Origin: Paenibacillus oleatilyticus
GTDB lineage: Bacteria > Bacillota > Bacilli > Paenibacillales > NBRC-103111
Direction: 5' to 3'
Length of the DNA stretch: 64,000 nt
NCBI RefSeq assembly: GCF_018998565.1
Contig: NZ_JAHNZO010000013.1
Location: forward strand, 68,666 to 132,665
The translations under genes and the position numbers were made by a program. The notes under the pieces are model-generated. The model was given only the letters and a program-made list of their open reading frames with translations. It was not told the DNA's origin and did no database searches. Positions 1 through 10,400 of this stretch are shown here, piece by piece. Numbering within the stretch: position 1 is the stretch's first letter; the number at the start of each line of letters is the position of its first letter.

Positions 1-400
1 TGTCGCAGTAGTCGTCGCGGCAGCAGGCTATTATTACATTTCGCGTACCGGCAATGAGGGGCAGGCATCGTCGTTCGAACGGTATTTCCGATCCTTCCTT
101 GAAAATACGCTCGGCGTGCGGCCGCGGACGAAGGAGTTCTTGATCTCCCATCCGCTGTTCCTGCTGGGAGCTTACTTGTGCTATAAGTACCGCAGCGCGC
201 TTCTGCTTGTTCTGATCGGCGTGATCGGTCAAGCTTCGGTCGTGGATACGTTCGCGCATCTGCATACACCACTCGTCATTTCGTCGATTCGCGTCGTCTA
301 CGGCTTGGCTTTCGGCCTGTTGATCGGAGCAGTCTTAATTGTAGTCTGGGAAATTATCGCAAGGAGTTGGCAGCGTTGGGTACCCCGGTTAAGCGAATAG
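1..400 (+). CDS. DUF5693-type membrane protein, C-terminal end (5' truncated)
   Basis: The reading frame is open from base 2 and stops with TAG at 398-400, so only about the last 132 residues are present. They include a hydrophobic stretch at the window edge, a short soluble loop (RTGNEGQ, then an FRSFLENTLGVRPRTKEF segment) and two or three further membrane segments. Large polytopic proteins with this C-terminal pattern lie directly before csaB in Paenibacillus, and the reading frame overlaps csaB, which fits translational coupling. The DUF5693 assignment is by context and general appearance and is not certain. The function of the family is not known to me; a role in exporting or modifying wall polymers is only suggested by the csaB linkage. 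Confidence 0.6.
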   Translation, partial: VAVVVAAAGYYYISRTGNEGQASSFERYFRSFLENTLGVRPRTKEFLISHPLFLLGAYLCYKYRSALLLVLIGVIGQASVVDTFAHLHTPLVISSIRVVYGLAFGLLIGAVLIVVWEIIARSWQRWVPRLSE

Positions 401-1500
401 TATTGTCCGGTTACTACGGATTCCATAACAGCGGCGACGAGGCCGTGCTGCAATCGATTTTGCTGGCTTTGAAGGAACAAGGAGAACGACAGGGCGTAAC
501 ATTCGTCCCTGTCGTTCTGTCCATAAACCCGGAGGAAACGGCCCGAACCTACGGCGTTGAAGCCGCTCACCGGATGCGCCCTGCCGAAGTATGGCGGACG
601 CTGCGAGGAGCCCACGGGCTCATAAGCGGCGGCGGCAGTCTGCTGCAGGATGAAACGGGGACCAAAACGATCCCGTATTACATTGGAATTATCCGGCTTG
701 CTCAATGGCTTCGAAAGCCTGTATTTGTTTATTCACAAGGCATCGGTCCGGTGCACCGGCCGTCTTTCTATGGATGGATCCGTTCGGCCTTCAATCGATG
801 TGCGTTTATTTCTGTTCGAGACGACGAATCGAAAGCGCTGCTGGGGCGAATGGGTGTTCCTGCTGACCGTGTTGAAGTGGTGCCGGATCCGGTGATGGGG
901 TTATCGCTTCGCGAGCAAAGGGACCCCAAAGGCGATACGCATAGGAAGCCTGTGATTGGGGTATCCGTCCGATTCTGGAACGAAGATCGCTCAGAGCTGC
1001 AGGCTGTTGCCGATGCGCTTAAGCTTGTATTGGAGCAATCGGATGCGCATATTCGTTTTCTGCCGTTTCACTTGCCATCCGACGAGCAAGCTTCCTTGTA
1101 TGTGATGGAACATATGGGGGAACTCTACAAGGAGCGGATGAGTATAACCCCTCCGATTAACCATCCGCAGGATATGCTGGCGGAAGTTGCTTCTTGCCAG
1201 GTGTTGGTTGGGATGCGTCTTCACTCCTTGATATATGCGGCCGGTCAATTCGTCCCTATGGTTGGCGTGTCGTACGATCCGAAGATCGATCAATTTTTGA
1301 ATCGTCTCGGGATCAAAGCCGCTTGCAGTACCCAAAAGCCAGATGCGAACGCGCTGGCCGAAGAGACCTTACGGCTGTGGAACGGCGTAGAAGCATGGAA
1401 ACGGGAGAAACAGCCGGCCATTGAACGGCTGAAAGTCGAAGCCGGGCGTCCGGCGGAACGAATCGCTTCTTATTATGCCAGTCAACATAAAGGAAATTAA
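376..1500 (+). CDS. csaB: Polysaccharide pyruvyl transferase CsaB
   Basis: CsaB adds a pyruvate ketal to the secondary cell wall polymer; that modified polymer is the ligand of SLH domains. The protein is about 374 residues and starts VKRIVLSGYYGFHNSGDEAV, the typical CsaB N-terminus with the glycine-rich NSGDEA loop. It carries the GGGSLLQDETGT motif near residue 85 and the C-terminal GMRLHSLIYAA signature of the pyruvyl-transferase family. TTG at 376 is preferred because AAGGAG lies at 361-366 with 9-nt spacing; the upstream in-frame TTG at 367 abuts that sequence. The start lies inside the end of the preceding gene (25-nt overlap), so the two are probably coupled. Two SLH proteins follow within 7 kb, which supports the role. 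Confidence 0.93.
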   Translation: MGTPVKRIVLSGYYGFHNSGDEAVLQSILLALKEQGERQGVTFVPVVLSINPEETARTYGVEAAHRMRPAEVWRTLRGAHGLISGGGSLLQDETGTKTIPYYIGIIRLAQWLRKPVFVYSQGIGPVHRPSFYGWIRSAFNRCAFISVRDDESKALLGRMGVPADRVEVVPDPVMGLSLREQRDPKGDTHRKPVIGVSVRFWNEDRSELQAVADALKLVLEQSDAHIRFLPFHLPSDEQASLYVMEHMGELYKERMSITPPINHPQDMLAEVASCQVLVGMRLHSLIYAAGQFVPMVGVSYDPKIDQFLNRLGIKAACSTQKPDANALAEETLRLWNGVEAWKREKQPAIERLKVEAGRPAERIASYYASQHKGN

Positions 1501-1708
1501 TAAGGCTACGCTAAGCAATAAATATGTGCTTGTTTTGCCGTAATTCGCAGTGAAAGTGAATCGTAGAGAGGAAAATGTGCGGAAACCTGATAATCCCTAT
1601 GAAAACCACCTGAAAACCGCCCAAATTGCCTAAATTCATGATGGTATTTCAGAAGCCGTCAAGGTATAATTTGAAGTGTTTGGGGTTTTGTCATAGAAAA
1701 AAGGGGCT

Positions 1709-2839
1709 GTGAAAACACACATGAACTTGTTATACGGTATCGGCTTTGTTGCTGCTTTACTGATCGCATTGCTGATGACACCGCTGGTAAAACGCTTTGC
1801 TTTTTGGGTTGGCGCCGTAGATGCGCCGAATCATCGCAAAGTACATAGCCGGATCATGCCGCGACTCGGCGGATTAGCTATTTTTATTGCATTCATCGCA
1901 GCTTATTTCGTTGTTTCTCCAGCTATAAATACATTAAAAACGGACGTTGTTTTCGGTCTGCTGGTGGGCGGGGCGATTGTCGTATTGATCGGCGCCCTGG
2001 ACGACCGGTTTGACCTGTCACCCAAAATCAAATTGCTTGGTCAAATTTTGGCTGCCAGTGTAGTAGTCTATTCCGGGGCTGTGATCGATTTGGTCAACCT
2101 GCCCTTCGGCGATGGGGCCGTTTCTTTAACATGGCTTGCCGTTCCGCTGACGATCTTCTGGATCGTGGGGGTGACCAACGCGATTAACCTGATCGACGGC
2201 TTGGACGGTTTGTCCGCCGGGGTGTCGGGGATTGCGACGACGACGATTCTGGTGTTGGCCCTGATGATGGGGAACGTTACCGTCGCATTGCTGTGTGTCG
2301 TACTGCTCGGCTCTATCGCCGGATTTTTGTTCTACAATTTTCATCCGGCCAAAATTTTCATGGGCGACTCGGGAGCGTTGTTCCTTGGGTTTTGTCTGGC
2401 TACGCTGTCCGTGCTCGGATTTAAGCAGGCGACCGTCGTATCCTTGCTGGTACCCATCATGATCTTAGGCGTCCCGTTGTCCGATACGTTCTTCGCCATT
2501 ATGCGCCGGTGGGTCAATAACCTGCCGATCTCGGCCGCGGATAAAAGCCACTTGCATCACTGCCTGCTTCAGCTTGGCTTCAGCCATCGGACAACAGTGC
2601 TTATTATATACGGTATTGCCGTGTTCTTCGGCTCGTCCGCCGTGCTGCTTTCCTTCATGTCGGAGCAGGATGCGTTATGGGGCGCCGTGATTTTGATTGC
2701 GATTCTGCTCTTTGTGCTGGTACTTGGCGCGGAAGCGATCGGCATCATCAGCAAAACCAAAAAACCGGTGCTTCATTTTTTAAATAAAGTTCGTGTTAAA
2801 ACGATGCAGCTCAGCACCCGTTCCCGGATGTCGAAATGA
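1709..2839 (+). CDS. tagO: Undecaprenyl-phosphate N-acetylglucosaminyl-1-phosphate transferase (TagO/WecA family)
   Basis: This polytopic enzyme transfers GlcNAc-1-phosphate from UDP-GlcNAc to undecaprenyl phosphate, the first step of wall teichoic acid or secondary wall polymer synthesis. The 376-residue protein shows about ten membrane segments and the family motifs: DAPNHRKVHSRIMPRLGG near residue 37, the GALDDRFDLSPK aspartate pair near 95, NAINLIDGLDGLSAG near 155, FMGDSGALFLGF near 220, and the histidine-rich loop KSHLHH near 280. GTG 1709 gives the length shown and AAAGGGG lies just upstream at 1699-1705. ATG 1721 is an alternative start four codons later; spacing does not decide between them. 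Its product is likely the lipid-linked primer that CsaB-modified wall polymer is built on. Confidence 0.93.
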   Translation: MKTHMNLLYGIGFVAALLIALLMTPLVKRFAFWVGAVDAPNHRKVHSRIMPRLGGLAIFIAFIAAYFVVSPAINTLKTDVVFGLLVGGAIVVLIGALDDRFDLSPKIKLLGQILAASVVVYSGAVIDLVNLPFGDGAVSLTWLAVPLTIFWIVGVTNAINLIDGLDGLSAGVSGIATTTILVLALMMGNVTVALLCVVLLGSIAGFLFYNFHPAKIFMGDSGALFLGFCLATLSVLGFKQATVVSLLVPIMILGVPLSDTFFAIMRRWVNNLPISAADKSHLHHCLLQLGFSHRTTVLIIYGIAVFFGSSAVLLSFMSEQDALWGAVILIAILLFVLVLGAEAIGIISKTKKPVLHFLNKVRVKTMQLSTRSRMSK

Positions 2840-2889
2840 TGATTTAGCATCAAATGCGACACCTGTAACACGTGAATAAGCATTGATAA

Positions 2890-2920
2890 TCCCAGACCTT
2901 GATTGGTTTGGGATTTTTTG
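2890..2920 (+). terminator. Rho-independent terminator after tagO
   Basis: TCCCAGACC (2890-2898) pairs with GGTTTGGGA (2905-2913) with one G-U pair and a 6-nt loop, followed by TTTTTT. It lies 50 bp after the tagO stop codon. Confidence 0.85.
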
Positions 2921-2942
2921 TTGCGCTTCTTGCAAATTTCCC

Positions 2943-2970
2943 TAAAAAAACAATGACTTTCGGCCGATAT
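2943..2970 (+). promoter_or_regulatory. SigD (sigma-28) type promoter before the large SLH protein
   Basis: TAAA at 2943-2946 and GCCGATAT at 2963-2970 are 16 bp apart. Both elements equal the consensus of SigD flagellar/autolysin promoters in Bacillus. The expected transcription start is about 125 nt before the TTG start at 3104. The match is a sequence observation; activity is inferred. Confidence 0.65.
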
Positions 2971-3103
2971 GTAAAGTACAACTATTTTTTTGGCGAATGA
3001 TGTCAAATCTTTGCCGGTTTCAGGCGGGGGAGGTTGTTTTTTAACCGGATTGTTTTGAATCGTTAATTTGCCTACATTTTTATTACATAAGGAGGTTCTT
3101 CTC

Positions 3104-6100
3104 TTGAAACGACTTACCAATCGTGCCGTCAGCTTTGCGGTCATCGTTGCCCTGCTGGTGTCGATGATCGTACCGTTTTCCGCGATGGCTGCCGGCGGTT
3201 CGCTGATGAAAGTCAAAGGATACAGTACGGCAGCGGCAACCCCGACTCCGGTCACCAGCGAGACGGTTAATATTTCCGTCGAAATCGATAATATCGACGA
3301 TGCTCAGATCTCTTCTATTTATTATGAGATTGAGAACGTAACCACCAGCCCAGGAAGCCCGGTGGAAAACAAATCCAACAAGGGTATGAAGACGGGCCCT
3401 TATGAAGTGACTTTCAACAGCGTCAAGCTGTCCGCAGGTACGAACAAAATTACGTTTACGATGGGAGACATCACCAAGATCTCTTCCCAGCCTGCCTACC
3501 TGACGTTTACGCCGACAACGAATATTACGGATTTGAAATTCAACGACGTGCCGATCGATGACGGTCAGATGTATCCGAAAGACCCGACGCAAACGGCGTA
3601 TGTGATTACCGGTAAATCGCCGAACGCGACGACGGTTCAAGGCTACTTGCTCGGCCAAGCCAATCCGATCACGGCGTTCCGCAGCAACAATGGCGACTTT
3701 ACGTTCATTCCGAACCGGAACACCGATTTCAACATGCAAGCCGGGGACAACATTTTTAAAATTGTCGCCAGCAACAACACGAATACGTACAACACGACTA
3801 AAAAGTTCATTTTCAATAATGGCAAGCCGTTTTTGTTTGACGGCGCTTTGGATACCGCTTCTGGAAAGCAGAAGCTTGTAAACGATCCGTTTCCACAATT
3901 GAATCAAACGACGGCTACCCTGACGGGTAAAATGAAGGTCGATCTGGCCCCGGGTTCTTCTACGGTTACGCAGTATGTGTATGCAGATATCACCGTAGTA
4001 GGCGGCAGCCCGGCAACCCAACGGGTATACTTCTCGGGCACCACACCGGCTCCGCTTGTGGAAATCCCGGCAGAGTCGACCTCGGCTTATAAAGTATTTG
4101 ACTTGGGTTCTGTTCCGCTGACTCTTCCGACGAATCGGAATCAGACGCTTATCGTGACGTTCTATACGGGGAGCGGTTTGGTAGGACAAGCGCCGCAGCA
4201 GACGTTCACGTTCAATTATTTTGATCCGGCTGCACCTTATGTAACGAAAGTAACTAAGGACCTTGGCACGGACCCGGTAACGAATCAACCGGTTGAAGTG
4301 GCCCTCAACCAAAATGGCGATAACGAAATCAGCGAGCTGCCATCTACGTTCTATATTTATACGACCGGTGTAGCTCCGGCGGGTAGCGTTAAGGCTCATA
4401 TCGGTGGAGACGCTACTGGCATTGCCGCTACTTATGTTGGACCTGATGGCACCCAACAAAAATGGAAAGTGCAAGTTAACGGTATTCGTGATGGAAGAGC
4501 CATCATGTCCGTAATACCAGGCGGTGTAACCAACGGTAAGCTGGACTTCCCGTTAGTTATTACGAGTACGCCATATATTATTCCGGTTAACTTCTATAAC
4601 AATATGGTCATCAAAAACGCTGCATTGGAGACGCCTTATTGTACTCCGGGTACAGGCGGTACGCCTTGCTTGCAGGCGAAAATCATGAACTTGCCTGAAG
4701 CGGAGTATGCCAATGTCGAGGTGTCCGTTAACGGTTATACGACCAAGCTGGTTACAGGAGATTTCCGCGATACCAATGCCAAATCGACTTTTATGTTGGA
4801 TGTGAGCAAAGCCGACGCCCGTTGGCTGCCTAACGACAACAAAGATTTGCTCAACGAAGGACGCAACACGGTAAAAATCAACCTGCGCTTGAACGGTGCA
4901 GTTGTAACGACAGTACAGTACGAGATCTTTAAGTTTACGCTGCCGACTCCTGCATTTGTAGGAGACATCTTACCAAGCCCGCTGGAGAAATTCACCAAGG
5001 CGCAAACGCCGGATAAATACGCGACGAATGCAAACAGCGTATCTTTCGTGGGCAACTTCGTGAATGCAGACAGTATCAAAATGACCGTCCGCAAAAAAGA
5101 CGCTCTGGGCAACCCGGTCGTTACTTTCGATGCCCGGGATAGCGCGAACGGATGGAATTATCCTGCTGCTCCGGCCAATGGCCAGCAAAACTATCTGAAT
5201 AGCGTCGGGACTGGGACTATCAATACAGCAAGCATTCCGCTTCCTTTTACAGGGGATGTCGTCTTCGAATTTATGGTTTCCAACAAAACGGGAATTACCG
5301 AAACACGGAGCATCACGATTTCTCGTGAACCGGTACCTTACCGTATTATCGAGCCGGTTCTTGTGAGGAGCGGCAAAGATGACGTGGCTACGATCAACGG
5401 CAACTTCGTGGACATTAAGTTGGAAGCTGAGAACGCAGATAGCGTAAGCTTCGGCAAAGACGCCAATGTGCTCAGTAAGATTGATCCGTCCGATAACAAG
5501 CCTTACTTTTATTACCGTTATGAGAACTTGAAAGCAGGCCGTAATACAATTAGCTTTACCGTGAACCGCGGCAAAGAAAGCTCCAAAGCCAGCTTTGTGG
5601 TGAATAACGTGAATACGGCGGTAGAAGGTGCACAAATGCTGATGCCGCTTCAAAACAAATATAAGCTGTTCGAGGGAGAGCTGGAGCTCAGCTTCCCGGC
5701 TAACACGAAGCTTATGCGTAACGAACCAACAGCTACGAACCAGTACTTGACGTCAGACCGCAAGCTGTTGTTTGGTCTTGCTAACGTGAAGGACGGCCGT
5801 GTCAACAAAGCCTACAATACTGACTACAGCGCATCGTTCTTCCTGCAAGAGCCGACAGGTAAGTTCCGTCCGGCTAGTAAGTTGTTCTGGATCAACGCCG
5901 GTGCTGTGGGCCAAGACGATTATTTGGACAAGGATAAGCTGAAAGAAGCTCTTACAGGCTCCGGACGCGACCCGTATAACATTGACGTAAACAACGCGAA
6001 CGTAAGATTTTATCAGAAGAATAACGAGAATGATCTGAAAAACTCGTTTGTACCGACCAAGCGCGGCGAGCTGACGCTGAAGTATGACGATTCGATCAGA

Positions 6101-6886
6101 CAGGATTCTTGGAAGTATGTCACCGTGTATCAAATGGATATTTACGAAGATTACCGGGGCATGACGACCTTGGCGTGGAAAAACATCGGTGGCGAGGTCG
6201 ATCCGAAGAAAAACACGATCACGGTTCCGATCGATCATTTCGGTTATTTCCAAGTTATGTACATGTACGACAGCTTCAACGATATTACGAGCCACGAGTG
6301 GGGCCGTGATACGCTTGATACGCTTTACTCCAAAGGGTTTATGCTGAATAAACTGCAGTCGCTCTTTGTACCGAACGAATCGATCACGCGAGGCGAGTTT
6401 GCTACGCTGCTTGTAAAAGCATTTGATCTTCCGCTTCAGTACTCCGGTAACCTGACGTTCAGCGACGTACAGAAGTTTGCAAGCACCAATCCGTTGTACG
6501 ATTATAAGTACATCGAGACAGCGGCACGGGTCGGCATCGCACGCGGTAATGCCGGAGGCCGGTTCAAGCCGGACGAGGCCATTACGCGCCAGGATGCGGC
6601 CGTCATGATTGCGAGAGCGGCAGAGCTGAAAGTGAACTCGGACAGCAATAAGTCTCTTGCTACGCTTCAAAAGCAATTTACCGACGCAAAAGATATCGAC
6701 ATCTATGCTTTGCCGGCGGTTGAAGCCGTGTCCAAAGCCGGATTCATCGAGGGCATCGAGAACGTTCTTCTTTCCGGTCAGAAGAAGAAGACGTACCGCT
6801 TCGATCCGCTTCAAAACTTCACGCGTGTTCAAGCTGCAGCCGTCATGGAGCGCATCTTGAAGCAGCAAAAGAAATTCCCGAAATAA
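3104..6886 (+). CDS. Large secreted SLH-domain protein (S-layer/cell-surface protein)
   Basis: A 1260-residue exported protein. It begins with a lysine/arginine-rich signal peptide and hydrophobic core ending in AMA-A near residue 30. The long middle part is rich in Thr, Asn, Val and beta-strand patterns, without a catalytic motif that I recognise. The C-terminal ~220 residues hold three SLH motifs (FNDITSHEWGRDTLDTLYSKG; FSDVQKFASTNPLYDYKYIE; FTDAKDIDIYALPAVEAVSKAG), each with the following TREE/TRQDA-type helix. SLH domains bind pyruvylated wall polymer, so CsaB two genes upstream should provide the anchor. TTG 3104 is chosen because AAGGAGGT lies at 3089-3096; the open frame begins earlier at 3068, before that ribosome site. 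Transcription may be SigD-dependent. The function of the central domains is unknown. Confidence 0.9.
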   Translation: MKRLTNRAVSFAVIVALLVSMIVPFSAMAAGGSLMKVKGYSTAAATPTPVTSETVNISVEIDNIDDAQISSIYYEIENVTTSPGSPVENKSNKGMKTGPYEVTFNSVKLSAGTNKITFTMGDITKISSQPAYLTFTPTTNITDLKFNDVPIDDGQMYPKDPTQTAYVITGKSPNATTVQGYLLGQANPITAFRSNNGDFTFIPNRNTDFNMQAGDNIFKIVASNNTNTYNTTKKFIFNNGKPFLFDGALDTASGKQKLVNDPFPQLNQTTATLTGKMKVDLAPGSSTVTQYVYADITVVGGSPATQRVYFSGTTPAPLVEIPAESTSAYKVFDLGSVPLTLPTNRNQTLIVTFYTGSGLVGQAPQQTFTFNYFDPAAPYVTKVTKDLGTDPVTNQPVEVALNQNGDNEISELPSTFYIYTTGVAPAGSVKAHIGGDATGIAATYVGPDGTQQKWKVQVNGIRDGRAIMSVIPGGVTNGKLDFPLVITSTPYIIPVNFYNNMVIKNAALETPYCTPGTGGTPCLQAKIMNLPEAEYANVEVSVNGYTTKLVTGDFRDTNAKSTFMLDVSKADARWLPNDNKDLLNEGRNTVKINLRLNGAVVTTVQYEIFKFTLPTPAFVGDILPSPLEKFTKAQTPDKYATNANSVSFVGNFVNADSIKMTVRKKDALGNPVVTFDARDSANGWNYPAAPANGQQNYLNSVGTGTINTASIPLPFTGDVVFEFMVSNKTGITETRSITISREPVPYRIIEPVLVRSGKDDVATINGNFVDIKLEAENADSVSFGKDANVLSKIDPSDNKPYFYYRYENLKAGRNTISFTVNRGKESSKASFVVNNVNTAVEGAQMLMPLQNKYKLFEGELELSFPANTKLMRNEPTATNQYLTSDRKLLFGLANVKDGRVNKAYNTDYSASFFLQEPTGKFRPASKLFWINAGAVGQDDYLDKDKLKEALTGSGRDPYNIDVNNANVRFYQKNNENDLKNSFVPTKRGELTLKYDDSIRQDSWKYVTVYQMDIYEDYRGMTTLAWKNIGGEVDPKKNTITVPIDHFGYFQVMYMYDSFNDITSHEWGRDTLDTLYSKGFMLNKLQSLFVPNESITRGEFATLLVKAFDLPLQYSGNLTFSDVQKFASTNPLYDYKYIETAARVGIARGNAGGRFKPDEAITRQDAAVMIARAAELKVNSDSNKSLATLQKQFTDAKDIDIYALPAVEAVSKAGFIEGIENVLLSGQKKKTYRFDPLQNFTRVQAAAVMERILKQQKKFPK

Positions 6887-6897
6887 GATGACTAACC

Positions 6898-6930
6898 AAA
6901 CCGTCAACCGTGGGTTGGCGGTTTGTTCTC
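6898..6930 (+). terminator. Hairpin terminator after the SLH protein gene
   Basis: AAACCGTCAACC (6898-6909) pairs with GGTTGGCGGTTT (6913-6924) through a 3-nt loop, one G-U pair. The following tract (GTTCTCTAATATT) is only moderately U-rich, so termination may be partial. Confidence 0.7.
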
Positions 6931-7434
6931 TAATATTAGGTGGTTTCCGCTCAATATTGGAAAATTATTAATGATGACGTATGCGAATGGATCGTTGTAT
7001 ACTACCTTTTGTGGGCGCTCGATACAATACATATTTGATAGACGCTCTTGATGTACTTGCTTCAAAGTTGTCTCAAAAAAAACCAAAAAAAGTTTTTTCA
7101 AAGAGCGCAACTTTTCGAAACAACGTGCGTTTAATACATTGAAACAAACAGAAAGCAAGACAAAGAGCTGTGAACATGGATAATTTTCACAAAATATGCT
7201 CTTTACCTTGCTGGCATGTCAGTGTATAATGTTAGGTGGCATGCGATTCTATCCTTAATCTTCCTAATGGTTTACTAGTTTCTGCAATTTATACATTGCA
7301 GACATCTTCAATAAAAACTCATTTTGCTCAACTCTGGGAAGGGGGTGAATCGGCTAATGAGGGAATCGAGCTATAATTTTTCTACACAGAACTCTCAACA
7401 ACTGAAAGATATTCGAGGAGGAGAAAAAAAGGTT
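6931..7434 (+). promoter_or_regulatory. Upstream region and long leader of the S-layer gene
   Basis: About 500 bp without an independent gene. A SigA-type promoter is readable at 7202-7230: TTTACC, 17 bp, TATAAT. Just before it is a dyad TGTGAA (7069-... read at 7169-7174) and TTCACA (7186-7191) around an 11-bp spacer. The transcript would have a leader of about 200 nt to the ATG at 7435, with an additional strong ribosome site (GGGGGTGA, 7341-7348) and in-frame ATG at 7357. Long leaders and several starts are known for S-layer genes of Bacillus and Brevibacillus. Confidence 0.6.
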
Positions 7435-10400
7435 ATGAAGAAAAGTTTATCTGCAATCCTGTCCCTGGCTATGGCATTCTCCATGTTTTCTTCCGTAGCA
7501 CTGGGTGCAGACGCTAAGAAATCTTCCGCTGATTTCACAGATCTGAAAGATCTGGATGCAGCTACGAAAGCAAAGTTTGACGAAATGATCGGCGCTGGCA
7601 TTTTCGATGGCGTTAAAGAAGGTACATTTGGTCTGAAAGACAAAATGAACCGTGCGCAATTCGCGAAAGTAGCAGCTTTGATCTTCAACTTGAAAGTTGA
7701 CACTTCCCTGAAAACTTCCAGCTTCTCCGATGTAAAATCCGACGATCCGGCTAACGGATACGCTCTGCCTTACATCGAAGCTGTTAAAGCAGCTGGCATC
7801 ACGGACGGTTACGCTCCTGGCCAATTCAACCCTGCTGGCGACGTAACGAAAGAGCAACTCGCTACTTTCTTGATCCGCGGTCTGGGTAAAGACTCCGAAG
7901 GTAAAAACAAAACCGGCGTGAGCGACAAAACTGTTTCCGACTGGGCTAAAGGCTATGTTGCACTGGCACTCGAACTGAAATTGCTGGGCAACGGCACTGA
8001 CGGCGCGTTCGGCGGTACTTCGGCAGCAACTCGCGACCTGTTGGTAACGAGCTCCTACGAAGCTAAGAAACAGTTCGTCGACACCAACAAACCAGCTAAA
8101 GCTTCCGTTAAAGAAGTAAAAGCTGTTGACTACAACAAAGTCCAAGTAACTCTGGACAGAGACGTAGACACGGACAAAGCTACTTTCGTTCTGAAAAAAG
8201 GAACAGCTGAAACGAAATACGAAGCAAAAGATAAAAACGTTAAATGGTCCGACGACAAAAAAGTCGCTACATTGACTTTGAAAGACGGCGCAAAAATCGT
8301 TGACGATACGTACACTGTAACTCTCGGTGGTTTGGACGCTTCCGCAGTTGACAAAGTTTCCGGCGAGTTCAAAGGCGAAGTCGAGAAATTGACAAAAATC
8401 GACTTTGTAACGGCTAACGAGACAGTTGCTAAATCGAGAAAAGTTCGCATCCAAGTTAAGCCGACGAACCAATACGGACAATTGGCTTCCTTCAGCGCAG
8501 GTAGCTATACCGTTAACGTTCCGTTGCAGGACAGCAACGCAACTGTTAAAAAGTCTAACGACGGCACTAAAATGTATGTAGAGCTGAACACAGATGGTCC
8601 AAACGTCTATACAAACAGCACTACGTTCTCTGTAAACATCTGGTCTAACGACTACAGAGAGATCTCCAACACTAAAGTCTTCAAAATCGGAGAAAATCCG
8701 TATATCGCTAAAATTGAGTTGGGCGAAATCACTTACAACAATGACAAGAACGCAATTAATACTTCCGGTGATGAAGCTACCGTTAAAATGACTCAATACG
8801 ATCAATACGGCGGCGAAATCACAGTTGATTCCGGCAGCGACAAGTACAAAATCCAAGATATGAAACCGAACCTTGTTCCTAAGGCTGGCATGTATGATGA
8901 CGCTTTGGATGCTAAGATCGAAGACAAAGATGGCGACGGCATCAAAGAAGTTATCGTCTTTGTTAAATCCGACAAGAAAATTACATCCAGCGGCGAATAC
9001 ACACTCCAAGTATGGGGTGGCGGTTCTGGCGCAACTGCACCAATCAAAGTTAGCGCAAGCAAAGTTGCAACTAAAGTAGAATTTGGCAACTTCAGCAAAC
9101 AAAATATTGCTGTTGGCGACAAAGACATCTACCTTGAGTTGATTGCTTATGACGCAGCTGGAAATAAATTGACTCAGGACGAGATTGTTGACAACGTTAA
9201 AGACAAACGTTTCAACATTTCGGTTAATGGTCCGCTTGAGTTTGGTACAACTACAGATGTTCCGGCATCTATGTTGGATTCCATTAACAAGCAAGTTGTA
9301 CTTAGCGGTGAAAACAAAGGTAAAATTCACTTCGCTAAAGTAAACTCCAAAAACAGCGGTTCGGTTTGGGTTTACATCAACGGACTTGCTAGCTCAGACA
9401 ACAATAAGAGCAAGTCTTACAGCACGGTTGACCCGCGCTACCCAGTAACAATCAAAACAATTACTGAAGCTGCCAACAAAGCCGTTGCAGGCGCTGAGGT
9501 TAAACCTAAATATCAATTGGTAGACAACTATCAAGAAGTTATTAAGGATAACTTAGATTCTTTCACTGACAGCAACGGTAAAACCGTAACTTACGACGTT
9601 TATCCGACAATTACTAGAAACGGCGTGTTGGTTGACGTTCAAATCAATGATAAAGATCTTTCCACCTATCTTAATGATAAAGGTGGTATCGGTAAACTGA
9701 AGGAATTCTCTGATAAAGAACTCGTACTGAAAACAAAAGATGGATCTGCATATGGCACTTTTGAACTGAAATTTGCAATCCGCAAATTTGTTGACGGTCA
9801 ACTGAGCGATTCCAATGTACAGAATGTAACTAAGAAGGTTACTATTGTCGATCCGAACAAAGAAGATCTGAAATACAGCTTAGCTACGATTCGTGACCTG
9901 TACAAAACAATCGACGACGGCACTTATAAAACAGACGCAGATAGCGCAACACTGCTTGCAGACAGCAAACTTGCCAAAGAAGTGAAAGTGGAAGCTAGAG
10001 ATACATCTGGCAACTTGGTTGCTTACCCTGCAAAAATTCTCGAAGTAACGACAGACAACTACTCTGTACTTCGCTCTACTGAGAGAACTCCAGTGAACAA
10101 CAAAGGATACATCATTGGTAACAAAACGGGTACTTCCAACGTAACTGCTTACTTCACTAATGCTAAAGGCGAGAGAACTTCTGTAAATGGCGCTGTTACA
10201 GTTAAAGGCGACGCCATTAAAATGGAAACTATCAAACGCGAAGACTCGAGCAAAACAATCACTGGCACTGGCACTAAAAACGCTTGGGATCTGATGGGCG
10301 ACATTACCGTGACAGATAACTATGCCAACGAGTATAAAAATAGCTACATCTACAAGTATGACAGATTTACTGCAGTAAGATACACGATTACCGACGCTAC

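Noticed and set aside
1642-1670. SigA promoter before tagO
   Set aside because: TATAAT is present at 1665-1670 but the -35 (TGGTAT) is too poor to call.
3083-4474. Long minus-strand open frame (463 codons) under the SLH gene
   Set aside because: Arg/His/Ile-rich shadow of the coding strand; no start signal and no family features.
7447-9330. Open frame of 627 codons on the minus strand inside the S-layer gene
   Set aside because: It mirrors the codon bias of the S-layer gene, has Cys/Phe/Val-rich nonsense composition, no ribosome site and no recognisable motif.
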